Origin: Streptomyces glaucescens
GTDB lineage: Bacteria; Actinomycetota; Actinomycetes; Streptomycetales; Streptomycetaceae
Assembly: GCF_002154375.1 (NCBI RefSeq)
Contig: NZ_MUND01000112.1
Location: 1-42,477, forward strand
Length of the DNA: 42,477 nucleotides
Direction: 5' to 3'
The position numbers and the translations under genes were made by a program. The notes under the pieces are model-generated. The model did no database searches. It saw only the letters and a program-made list of their open reading frames with translations, and had not been told where the DNA came from. Every line of letters starts with the position of its first letter. Positions within the stretch are counted from its first letter, which is position 1. Below, in pieces: positions 16,009 to 22,550 of this stretch.

Positions 16009-16518
16009 GTGCCGAAGCCGCTCAGCCTTCCTTTCGACCCCATCGCCCGCGCCGACGAACTCTGGAAGCAGCGCTGGGGGAACGTGCCGTCCATGGCCGC
16101 GATCACCTCGATCATGCGCGCCCACCAGATCCTGCTCGCCGAGGTGGACGCGGTCGTCAAGCCCTACGGGCTGACCTTCGCGCGGTACGAGGCGCTGGTG
16201 CTGCTCACCTTCTCCAAGGCCGGCGAGCTGCCCATGTCCAAGATCGGCGAGCGGCTGATGGTCCACCCGACGTCCGTCACCAACACCGTGGACCGCCTGG
16301 TCAGGTCCGGACTGGTCGCCAAGCGCCCCAACCCCAATGACGGCCGCGGCACCCTCGCCTCCATCACCGACAAGGGTCGCGAGGTGGTCGACGCCGCCAC
16401 CCGCGACCTGATGGCCATGGACTTCGGCCTCGGGGTGTACGACGCCGAGGAGTGCGCGGAGATCTTCGCGATGCTGCGGCCCCTGCGGGTGGCGGCGCAC
16501 GACTTCGACGAGGAGTGA
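16009..16518 (+). CDS. MarR-family regulator
   Basis: A 169-residue MarR protein with a GTG start. Core motifs: YGLTFARYEALVLLTFS, LPMSKIGERLMVHPTSVTNTVDRLVRSGLV (recognition helix around residues 80-105), and wing NPNDGRGTLASITDKG. The wing has Asn-Asp-Gly-Arg-Gly rather than the usual D-R-R, a variant seen in actinobacterial members. A dyad in its own promoter spacer suggests autoregulation. The DUF3817 gene starts 55 bp downstream in the same direction with a promoter-like -10 of its own, and icmA lies further down. It is therefore also a candidate for the icmA operator, though nothing in the sequence proves this. Confidence 0.9.
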   Translation: MPKPLSLPFDPIARADELWKQRWGNVPSMAAITSIMRAHQILLAEVDAVVKPYGLTFARYEALVLLTFSKAGELPMSKIGERLMVHPTSVTNTVDRLVRSGLVAKRPNPNDGRGTLASITDKGREVVDAATRDLMAMDFGLGVYDAEECAEIFAMLRPLRVAAHDFDEE

Positions 16519-16573
16519 CGGCGCCCGGGACCCCGGGCAAGATCTCCCGGAACGGGTGGTTACGCTCGTACGC

Positions 16574-16912
16574 ATGAAAAAGAGCGTGCTGACGCGCTAC
16601 CGCGTCATGGCCTACGTCACCGGTGTGCTGCTCGTCCTGCTGACCTTCGGCATGATCGGCAAGTACGCGCTCGACAGCGACGGCGCGGCGGACTTCACCA
16701 AGGTCGTCAGCATCGCCCACGGCTGGCTGTACGTGGTCTACCTGATCTTCGCCTTCGACCTGGGCTCCAAGGCCAGGTGGCCGATCGCCAAGCAGGCGTG
16801 GGTGCTGCTCGCCGGGACCATTCCGACCGCCGCGTTCTTCGTCGAGCGGAGGATCAGCCGCGAGCTGGAGGCCGAGGTGGCGAACGGCGAGCCGGCGGTC
16901 GCCAAGGCCTGA
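16574..16912 (+). CDS. DUF3817 integral membrane protein (copy 2)
   Basis: A 112-residue membrane protein paralogous to copy 1 at 13055. Three helices are predicted: about 9-27 (YRVMAYVTGVLLVLLTFGM), 45-63 (VSIAHGWLYVVYLIFAFDL) and 70-90 (IAKQAWVLLAGTIPTAAFFVE). Shared family signatures are AHG, the Tyr-x-Ile-Phe helix and IPTAAFFVERRISRELE. The ATG at 16574 is preferred over GTG 16556 because TACGCT (16561-16566) makes a -10 box seven bases before it, the geometry of leaderless genes also seen at merR and icmA here. A hairpin terminator follows. Function unknown. Confidence 0.87.
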   Translation: MKKSVLTRYRVMAYVTGVLLVLLTFGMIGKYALDSDGAADFTKVVSIAHGWLYVVYLIFAFDLGSKARWPIAKQAWVLLAGTIPTAAFFVERRISRELEAEVANGEPAVAKA

Positions 16913-16917
16913 TCCGG

Positions 16918-16943
16918 CAGCCGTACGGTCTAACGTACGGCTG
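16918..16943 (+). terminator. Terminator hairpin before icmA
   Basis: CAGCCGTACG (16918-16927) and CGTACGGCTG (16934-16943), perfect 10-bp stem, 6-nt loop, 6 bases after the DUF3817 stop codon. It separates that gene from the icmA promoter, which begins 8 bases later. Confidence 0.65.
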
Positions 16944-16950
16944 TCAGCCA

Positions 16951-16980
16951 TCGACATTTACTAGGACGTCCTAGTAAATT
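16951..16980 (+). promoter_or_regulatory. icmA promoter with embedded 24-bp palindrome
   Basis: A perfect 24-bp palindrome spans 16956-16979; its inner 16 bases read ACTAGGACGTCCTAGT. It fills the gap between a -35-like TCGACA (16951-16956) and a -10 TAAATT (16975-16980) spaced 18 bp apart. Seven bases after the -10 comes the icmA ATG, so transcription probably starts at or next to the start codon and any bound repressor would cover the whole core promoter. Confidence 0.7.
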
Positions 16981-16987
16981 CGAGGGT

Positions 16988-18688
16988 ATGGACGCTGACG
17001 CCATCGAGGAGGGCCGCCGACGCTGGCAGGCCCGGTACGACGCAGCGCGCAAGCGCGACGCGGATTTCACCACGCTCTCCGGCGACCCCGTGGAGCCGGT
17101 GTACGGTCCCCGGCCGGGGGACACCTATGAGGGCTTCGAGCGGATCGGCTGGCCGGGGGAGTACCCCTTCACCCGCGGCCTGTACCCGACCGGCTACCGA
17201 GGGCGCACGTGGACCATCCGGCAGTTCGCCGGGTTCGGCAACGCCGAGCAGACCAACGAGCGGTACAAGATGATCCTCGCCGCCGGTGGCGGCGGCCTCT
17301 CCGTCGCCTTCGACATGCCGACGCTGATGGGCCGCGACTCCGACGACCCCCGCTCGCTGGGCGAGGTCGGGCACTGCGGGGTGGCGATCGACTCGGCCGC
17401 CGACATGGACGTCCTGTTCAAGGACATCCCGCTCGGCGACGTCACCACCTCGATGACCATCAGCGGGCCGGCCGTGCCCGTCTTCTGCATGTACCTGGTC
17501 GCCGCGGAACGCCAGGGCGTCGACCCGGGCGTGCTCAACGGCACGCTCCAGACGGACATCTTCAAGGAGTACATCGCGCAGAAGGAGTGGCTGTTCCAGC
17601 CGGAACCCCATCTGCGGCTCATCGGCGACCTGATGGAGTACTGCGCCGAGCGCATCCCCGCCTACAAGCCGCTGTCCGTCTCCGGCTACCACATCCGCGA
17701 GGCCGGCGCGACGGCCGCGCAGGAGCTGGCGTACACGCTGGCCGACGGCTTCGGGTACGTCGAACTCGGGCTCAGCCGCGGGCTGGACGTCGACGTCTTC
17801 GCGCCCGGCCTGTCCTTCTTCTTCGACGCGCACGTCGACTTCTTCGAGGAGATCGCCAAGTTCCGGGCGGCGCGCCGGATCTGGGCGCGCTGGATGCGGG
17901 ACGTGTACGGGGCGAAGAGCGAGAAGGCGCAGTGGCTGCGGTTCCACACCCAGACCGCCGGAGTCTCGCTGACCGCGCAGCAGCCGTACAACAACGTGGT
18001 GCGTACGGCCGTGGAGGCGCTGGCGGCGGTGCTCGGCGGAACCAACTCCCTGCACACCAACGCCCTCGACGAGACGCTGGCGCTGCCGAGCGAGCAGGCC
18101 GCGGAGATCGCGCTGCGCACCCAGCAGGTGCTGATGGAGGAGACCGGCGTCGCCAACGTCGCCGACCCGCTGGGCGGTTCGTGGTACGTCGAGCAGCTCA
18201 CCGACCGGATCGAGGCCGACGCGGAGAAGATCTTCGAGCAGATCAAGGAGCGCGGGCTGCGGGCGCACCCCGACGGGCAGCACCCGATCGGGCCGATGAC
18301 GTCCGGGATCCTGCGCGGCATCGAGGACGGCTGGTTCACCGGGGAGATCGCCGAGTCGGCGTTCCGCTACCAGCAGGCCCTGGAGAAGGGCGACAAGAGG
18401 GTCGTGGGCGTCAACGCCCACACCGGGTCGGTCACCGGGGACCTGGAGATCCTGCGGGTCAGCCACGAGGTCGAGCGGGAGCAGGTGCGGGCGCTGGGCG
18501 CGCGGAAGGGTGCGCGCGACGAGGCGGCCGTACGGGCCGCGCTGGACGGGATGCTGGCCGCCGCGCGGGACGGCTCCAACATGATCGAGCCGATGCTCCG
18601 GGCCGTGCGGGCGGAGGCCACCCTCGGTGAGATCTGCGGCGTGCTGCGGGACGAGTGGGGGGTGTACACGGAGCCGGCCGGTTTCTGA
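16988..18688 (+). CDS. icmA: Isobutyryl-CoA mutase large subunit
   Basis: A 566-residue adenosylcobalamin-dependent mutase subunit that rearranges isobutyryl-CoA to n-butyryl-CoA, linking valine catabolism to butyryl- and ethylmalonyl-CoA for polyketides. It is the TIM-barrel substrate domain only; the B12-binding domain is on a separate small subunit not found in this window. The residues that separate this enzyme from methylmalonyl-CoA mutase are both present: Phe80 in WTIRQF (Tyr89 in MCM) and Gln198 in YIAQKE (Arg207 in MCM). The length equals the published IcmA. Only GAGGG two bases before the ATG resembles a ribosome-binding site, too close to work, consistent with a leaderless mRNA. 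MeaB (5924) is the likely chaperone. A hairpin spans the stop codon. Confidence 0.95.
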   Translation: MDADAIEEGRRRWQARYDAARKRDADFTTLSGDPVEPVYGPRPGDTYEGFERIGWPGEYPFTRGLYPTGYRGRTWTIRQFAGFGNAEQTNERYKMILAAGGGGLSVAFDMPTLMGRDSDDPRSLGEVGHCGVAIDSAADMDVLFKDIPLGDVTTSMTISGPAVPVFCMYLVAAERQGVDPGVLNGTLQTDIFKEYIAQKEWLFQPEPHLRLIGDLMEYCAERIPAYKPLSVSGYHIREAGATAAQELAYTLADGFGYVELGLSRGLDVDVFAPGLSFFFDAHVDFFEEIAKFRAARRIWARWMRDVYGAKSEKAQWLRFHTQTAGVSLTAQQPYNNVVRTAVEALAAVLGGTNSLHTNALDETLALPSEQAAEIALRTQQVLMEETGVANVADPLGGSWYVEQLTDRIEADAEKIFEQIKERGLRAHPDGQHPIGPMTSGILRGIEDGWFTGEIAESAFRYQQALEKGDKRVVGVNAHTGSVTGDLEILRVSHEVEREQVRALGARKGARDEAAVRAALDGMLAAARDGSNMIEPMLRAVRAEATLGEICGVLRDEWGVYTEPAGF

Positions 18689-18697
18689 GCCGGCCGG
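18674..18697. terminator. Terminator hairpin across the icmA stop
   Basis: CCGGCCGG (18674-18681) pairs with an identical self-complementary CCGGCCGG (18690-18697) across an 8-nt loop containing the TGA stop. It lies between convergent icmA and tetR. Confidence 0.55.
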
Positions 18698-18797
18698 TGC
18701 CGGTGCCGGGCGAGGGGTTCCGCCGGAGCACGGTGGACCCCGTCGCCCCGGCGGCACGAGGCTCGCTGCCCCGTCGTCCCGGCGGCCCGCTGCCGGG

Positions 18798-19409
18798 TCA
18801 GCCCGACAGGCCGAGGAGCAGCAGACGGGTGAAGCTGTGGACCCACTCCTCGTCCACCGGTTCCGCGCTGATCAGTTCGCGGTGCACGACCGCGCCCGCC
18901 ACCACGTCGAAGATGAGGTCGGCGGTGCGGGCCGCCTCCACGGGGTCGGTCTCGAGGGGCAGCTCGCCGCGCTGCTGGGCGCGGGCGCGGCCCTCCAGGA
19001 CCAGGCGCTTCTGACGGTCGACGATGGAGGCGCGGATGCGTTCGCGCAGGGCGTCGTCGCGGGTGGACTCGGCCAGGACCGCCATCAGGCCGCTCTTGGC
19101 CTCCGGCCGGGCCAGGAGCGCGGCGAACTGGAGGACCACGCCCTCGATGTCGGCGGCGAGGGTGCCGCGGTCGGGGAGGCGGAGTTCGTCGAAGAGTTCC
19201 GCGACCGCGTCGACGACCAGTTCGTTCTTGCCGGCCCAGCGGCGATAGAGCGTCGTCTTCGCAACCCCGGCGCGGGTCGCGACGTCTCCCAGGGTGAGTC
19301 TGGACCAGCCGAGCTCGACCAGGGCCGCCCGGGTCGCGGCCAGGATGGCGGCGTCGGCGGCGGCGCTGCGCGGGCGTCCCGCGCGGCCGGCGGAAGTGCG
19401 GCTCTGCAT
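18798..19409 (-). CDS. TetR-family regulator
   Basis: A 203-residue TetR protein: helix-turn-helix at about residues 38-60 (LTLGDVATRAGVAKTTLYRRWAGKNELV, with the YRRW signature), then an all-helical TetR_C-type domain. It reads away from the thioredoxin/TPR gene, leaving 223 bp between the two starts with a near-perfect CGCTACGA dyad (19504-19520) in the middle. That dyad is its probable operator, so it may control itself and the thioredoxin gene. Converges with icmA. No ligand is evident. Confidence 0.9.
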   Translation of the reverse strand: MQSRTSAGRAGRPRSAAADAAILAATRAALVELGWSRLTLGDVATRAGVAKTTLYRRWAGKNELVVDAVAELFDELRLPDRGTLAADIEGVVLQFAALLARPEAKSGLMAVLAESTRDDALRERIRASIVDRQKRLVLEGRARAQQRGELPLETDPVEAARTADLIFDVVAGAVVHRELISAEPVDEEWVHSFTRLLLLGLSG

Positions 19410-19503
19410 GGCGTCGACGATAACCGGCCGTTCCTGGCCGGTCCGTGCGCGCAGTGAGCGAGATCACCGGTGCGGGGTGACGGGAAGCCCCCATCCGGTA
19501 TTA

Positions 19504-19520
19504 CGCTACGACTCGTAGCG
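19504..19520. promoter_or_regulatory. TetR operator candidate between tetR and trx-TPR
   Basis: CGCTACGACTCGTAGCG: 8-bp perfect arms about a single central C. It lies 95 bp before tetR and 113 bp before the thioredoxin gene, flanked by AT-rich TATTA and GAAAGCTT. Arm sequence TACG...CGTA is common for TetR-family sites. Confidence 0.65.
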
Positions 19521-19632
19521 AAAGCTTGTGCGCAGTACGCGCGAGCGACGACCACATGGCGTGGGGTGGGGACCCGGCGCCGCTTTTCTCATCGCTTTTC
19601 ACACACGCGCGGGAACGGGGGAGGATAGACGC

Positions 19633-20604
19633 ATGCAGCCACGGAACATGTCCATGAGCGGTGTCGTCGACCTCGCCGCGGTCAAGGCGGCCCAGGAGGC
19701 CAAGGCGAAGGCGGAGCAGGCGCGCGCCCAAGCGGCCCGCCAGGGCGGGGGCGGGGCCGTCTCCCCGGCCGATCTCGTCATCGACGCCGACGAGGCCACC
19801 TTCGAACGCGACGTCCTCCAGCGCTCCACCGAAGTCCCGGTCGTCATCGACTTCTGGGCCGAATGGTGCCAGCCCTGCAAGCAGCTGAGCCCCGTTCTGG
19901 AGCGGCTGGCCGTCGAGTACAACGGCCGCTTCGTCCTCGCCAAGATCGACGTCGACGCCAACCAGATGCTGATGCAGCAGTTCGGGATCCAGGGGATCCC
20001 GGCCGTCTTCGCGGTCGTCGCGGGACAGGCGCTGCCGCTCTTCCAGGGGGCCGCCGGCGAGACGCAGATCCGCGAGACCCTCGATCAGCTGGTCGCCGTC
20101 GCCGAGCAGCGCTTCGGCCTGACCGGTCTCACCGTCGACCCGGAGGCGGATCCGGGTGCGGTCCAGCCCCCGGCCCGGCCGGCCGGTCCGCACGAGGCGG
20201 CGCTGAACGCCGCCGCGCAGGCGCTCGACGCGGGTGACCTGGGCGGTGCCGTCCAGGCGTACCGGAACGTGCTCGTCGACGACCCGGCCAACCCGGAGGC
20301 CAAGCTGGGCCTGGCGCAGGCCGAGTTGCTCCAGCGGGTGCAGGATCTCGACCCGCAGCAGGTGCGCAAGGAGGCCGCGGAGAAGCCGGCCGACGCCCAG
20401 GCGCAGATCGCCGCGGCCGATCTGGATCTGGTCGGCGGGCATGTCGAGGACGCGTTCGGGCGGCTCATCGACACCGTCGGACGCACGGCCGGCGACGAGC
20501 GGGACGCCGTACGGCTGCGGCTGCTGGAGCTGTTCGAGGTCGTGGGGGCCGACGACCCGCGGGTGACCGCGGCCCGCAGGGCGCTGGCACGGGCTCTGTT
20601 CTAG
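19633..20604 (+). CDS. CnoX-type thioredoxin-TPR protein
   Basis: A 323-residue fusion of a thioredoxin domain (about 45-150) and a C-terminal TPR region (about 185-320, e.g. EAALNAAAQALDAGDLGGAVQAY and DDPANPEAKLGLAQAELL). The first 40 residues are Ala/Lys/Gln-rich. The active-site motif is WCQPCK with Cys79 and Cys82. E. coli CnoX (YbbN), a chlorine-activated chaperone that hands proteins to DnaK/GroEL, lacks the first of these cysteines, so the actinobacterial form may be redox-active. Start at ATG 19633 with GGGGAGG upstream; a longer frame to 19528 is less likely because of the operator region. Regulated possibly by the divergent TetR. Confidence 0.88.
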   Translation: MQPRNMSMSGVVDLAAVKAAQEAKAKAEQARAQAARQGGGGAVSPADLVIDADEATFERDVLQRSTEVPVVIDFWAEWCQPCKQLSPVLERLAVEYNGRFVLAKIDVDANQMLMQQFGIQGIPAVFAVVAGQALPLFQGAAGETQIRETLDQLVAVAEQRFGLTGLTVDPEADPGAVQPPARPAGPHEAALNAAAQALDAGDLGGAVQAYRNVLVDDPANPEAKLGLAQAELLQRVQDLDPQQVRKEAAEKPADAQAQIAAADLDLVGGHVEDAFGRLIDTVGRTAGDERDAVRLRLLELFEVVGADDPRVTAARRALARALF

Positions 20605-20622
20605 CCCTTTTGCGACCCTTTC

Positions 20623-20650
20623 CAGCCGTGTTCCGGACGGGGCACGGCTG
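20623..20650 (+). terminator. Terminator of the thioredoxin-TPR gene
   Basis: CAGCCGTG (20623-20630) and CACGGCTG (20643-20650), an 8-bp stem with a 12-nt loop, 19 bases after the stop codon. Confidence 0.5.
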
Positions 20651-20666
20651 CCGTCATGGCACCGAT

Positions 20667-20704
20667 GCGGCCGCGCTTTGCCAAATCTTGGCAAACGCGG
20701 CCGC
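20667..20704. repeat. Large hairpin with one bulge
   Basis: GCGGCCGCG then C then TTTGCCAA (20667-20684), spacer ATC, then TTGGCAAA and CGCGGCCGC (20688-20704). The two sides are complementary over 17 bp except for a single bulged C at 20676. The inner TTTGCCAA-ATC-TTGGCAAA alone would also serve as a protein-binding dyad. Confidence 0.7.
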
Positions 20705-20706
20705 TG

Positions 20707-20719
20707 TTACTGCCAGTAA
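20707..20719. promoter_or_regulatory. TTACT dyad 1
   Basis: TTACTGCCAGTAA: 5-bp arms with a 3-bp centre. Shares arms with the dyad at 20833-20850, 129 bp further on. Confidence 0.45.
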
Positions 20720-20783
20720 GTCGAGGGCTCTGTTCTGTCGGGTTCCATCCCGACATTCCTTCTTTGTCCTCCCCTTCGGATGC

Positions 20784-20900
20784 ACCGAGCGTCGCCGAGC
20801 GAGACCGGCGGGTCGTTGTTCGGTTATCCCGCCGTTACTAGCGAGTAACGAACCCCCTTGTGCGGGCGGCGAGAATGCACCACGATCGGCGACGCTCGGT
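20784..20900. repeat. Nested inverted repeat with common centre
   Basis: ACCGAGCGTCGCCGA (20784-20798) and its exact complement TCGGCGACGCTCGGT (20886-20900) are 87 bp apart and centred at 20842. The palindrome CGTTACTAGCGAGTAACG (20833-20850) is centred at 20841.5, practically the same point. ATGCACC occurs as a direct repeat at 20780-20786 and 20875-20881. Confidence 0.75.
20833..20850. promoter_or_regulatory. TTACT dyad 2
   Basis: CGTTACT-AGCG-AGTAACG, 7-bp perfect arms, at the centre of the larger inverted repeat. Likely a TetR- or GntR-type operator by form; the binding protein is unknown. Confidence 0.55.
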
Positions 20901-20958
20901 CCGTTCCCGCACCCCGACAGCCGGTCGGGTCACGGGATTTCCTGGGTCCCCACCGAGC

Positions 20959-20985
20959 AGAGCCGACGACCGGGTCGTCGGCTCT
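20959..20985 (+). terminator. 12-bp stem with CGG loop
   Basis: AGAGCCGACGAC (20959-20970) and GTCGTCGGCTCT (20974-20985), perfect stem, 3-nt loop. It looks like a terminator or attenuator 240 bp before the DUF6230 gene; the following GGACAGG...CCTGTCC stem (20987-21023) stacks against it. Confidence 0.5.
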
Positions 20986-21225
20986 TGGACAGGGGGGTCT
21001 TCGCCATCGGGCGAAGCCTGTCCGGCAGGGTTGTGCGTGATGCGTGTCAGGCGCGACCAGTGGTTGTCGCTCGGGGGTGATCGCCGGTGATTCGGGCGCG
21101 GTGACGCGCCACCGAGCGCGGGCGCTCTCCTTCCCGAGGACGTAGCACTTCTCCCATCCCTGTCCGGCTGAGCCGCCGCAAGGGGCCAGTCGGGCCAGGA
21201 GATGTACGTCCGAGAAGGAGGAAAT

Positions 21226-21861
21226 ATGGAGTCCCAGGTGCGTGGTGGGACCAGATGGAAGCGGTTCGCCGTGGTCATGGTGCCCAGCGTGGCCGCCACG
21301 GCGGCGATAGGCGTCGCCCTCGCTCAGGGTGCTCTCGCCGCGTCGTTCAGCGTTTCCGGACAGTCTTTCAAGGTCACGACCGAGCGTCTCGACGGCACGG
21401 GCTTCGTGCAGTACGGCGCTCTCGACGAGGGCTACACGCTCGACGGCAAGAAGACGGTTCACCCCGTCGCCGTCTCGGCGTTCAAGTCCGCGACCATCAA
21501 GAACATGTGTCAGTCGGTCGTCACGCCGAACATCCCGGTGCTCGGCAACGTCAGTCTGATCCTGCGGGCGGGCCAGGGTGACACCCCGGTCAAGGCCGAG
21601 AACCTGTACATCGACGTCGCCGAGCTGGAAGGCGACGCCGTCTTCCGGGGCATCGACATCGGTGTGGCCGCCAAGGACGCCAACAAGGGTCCCGGCATGA
21701 AGGGCGGCAGGGAGCAGTCGAACCCGTACGGCTTCTCGCAGCAGGCCGACTCGGTCACCCTCACCGACGTGAAGCAGACGGCGTGGGCGACCACTGCCGG
21801 AACCTTCAAGCTCAGCGGCCTGAAGATGTCGCTGTCGACGGGTGTCAAGGAGTGCTACTAA
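21226..21861 (+). CDS. DUF6230 exported protein
   Basis: A 211-residue protein with a near-ideal ribosome-binding site AAGGAGG (21215-21221). After a basic start, residues 14-38 (FAVVMVPSVAATAAIGVALAQGALA) form a signal peptide or anchor with ALA-A before FSVSGQSFKVT. The remaining 170 residues are beta-rich, with conserved-looking QYGALDEG, IKNMCQSVV and a terminal GVKECY; Cys95 and Cys210 could form a disulfide outside the cell. Streptomyces members are sometimes labelled cholesterol esterase, without support I can see: no GxSxG motif is present. Followed by DUF6114 and a Pro/Ser-rich secreted protein, a recurrent trio. The 375-nt region between TTACT dyad 2 and the start is highly structured. 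Confidence 0.85.
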   Translation: MESQVRGGTRWKRFAVVMVPSVAATAAIGVALAQGALAASFSVSGQSFKVTTERLDGTGFVQYGALDEGYTLDGKKTVHPVAVSAFKSATIKNMCQSVVTPNIPVLGNVSLILRAGQGDTPVKAENLYIDVAELEGDAVFRGIDIGVAAKDANKGPGMKGGREQSNPYGFSQQADSVTLTDVKQTAWATTAGTFKLSGLKMSLSTGVKECY

Positions 21862-21971
21862 GCACTCGCTGACGGGCGGGGGCGCCGGTGGCACCCCCGC
21901 CCGTCACCTCTCCAACTCTGCATTCGCAGTACCACTCACCACGGCAACGCCGTTCCAGGGAGCTGTTTTCC

Positions 21972-22550
21972 ATGAGCGCCGAGACTCCTGCCGCGCCCGG
22001 CCACGACGAGCACTACCTCCGGGTCTTTCGGCGGAACTTCCGCGCCTGGCGGGGCACCCGGCCGTTCTGGGCCGGCCTGTTCGTCATGCTCGGCGGACTC
22101 CCCATCGCCTACTTCCCGTACGCAAACCTCCGGCTCGGCCATCTGACGCTCGCGATGGCCACCACCGCCGGTGCCGGGTCCCTGATCATCGGCGTGCTGC
22201 TAGTCGTCCTGGGCGTCAGTCTCTGGTTCCAGAAGCACGTCCGGTTCTTCGCGGGCGTGGCGGCGATCCTGCTCGCGCTGGTGTCCATCCCGGTGTCCAA
22301 CCTCGGCGGCTTCCTCATCGGCTTCCTGTTCGCCCTGACGGGCGGCGCGATGGCGGTGTCCTGGGCCGAGGACGCGCCGCCCGCGCAGGAACCGGTGGAC
22401 GCCGGGGGAGCGGCCATCGCCCCCATGGGCACGGCCACGCAGGCGCCGGTCACGGACCCGGGCGCGAATCCGGGCACGGTGGGTGCAACCGACGATCTGT
22501 CAGGAACGAGCCCCGGTAACGAGGCGAACGGGAGGCACAGTGCCGGCTGA
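21972..22550 (+). CDS. DUF6114 integral membrane protein
   Basis: A 192-residue membrane protein. Hydrophobic helices at about 32-51 (FWAGLFVMLGGLPIAYFPYA), 58-86, 91-109 and 110-131 give four segments; the N-terminal 30 residues and the Pro/Ala/Gly/Thr C-terminal 60 residues are soluble. The motif FRRNFRAWRGTRPFWAGL before helix 1 is typical for DUF6114. It starts 110 bp after the DUF6230 gene with GGGAGC upstream and overlaps the next gene by 11 bp, which implies joint expression. Probably the membrane component of an envelope complex with the two exported neighbours; no enzymatic role is known. Confidence 0.85.
   Translation: MSAETPAAPGHDEHYLRVFRRNFRAWRGTRPFWAGLFVMLGGLPIAYFPYANLRLGHLTLAMATTAGAGSLIIGVLLVVLGVSLWFQKHVRFFAGVAAILLALVSIPVSNLGGFLIGFLFALTGGAMAVSWAEDAPPAQEPVDAGGAAIAPMGTATQAPVTDPGANPGTVGATDDLSGTSPGNEANGRHSAG

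Larger units (their letters stand above)
20605..21225. other. 621-bp non-coding region with serial inverted repeats
   Basis: No supported gene lies here: open frames are short, poorly initiated and lack third-position bias. Instead at least ten perfect or near-perfect inverted repeats follow one another: 20623-20650, 20667-20704, 20707-20719, 20736-20754, 20784-20900 enclosing 20833-20850, 20905-20937 (nested TCCCG/CGGGA and CCCGAC/GTCGGG), 20959-20985, 20987-21023 (two stacked stems with a GGGGT bulge), 21095-21110 (GGCGCG-GTGA-CGCGCC) and 21114-21127 (GAGCGC-GG-GCGCTC). The first ones probably end the thioredoxin transcript; the later ones would form a long structured leader for the DUF6230 gene, or separate RNAs. 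Confidence 0.6.

Noticed and set aside
16919..16987. Cobalamin riboswitch before icmA
   Set aside because: Only 75 bp separate the genes, occupied by a terminator and a promoter palindrome; the promoter reading leaves no leader.
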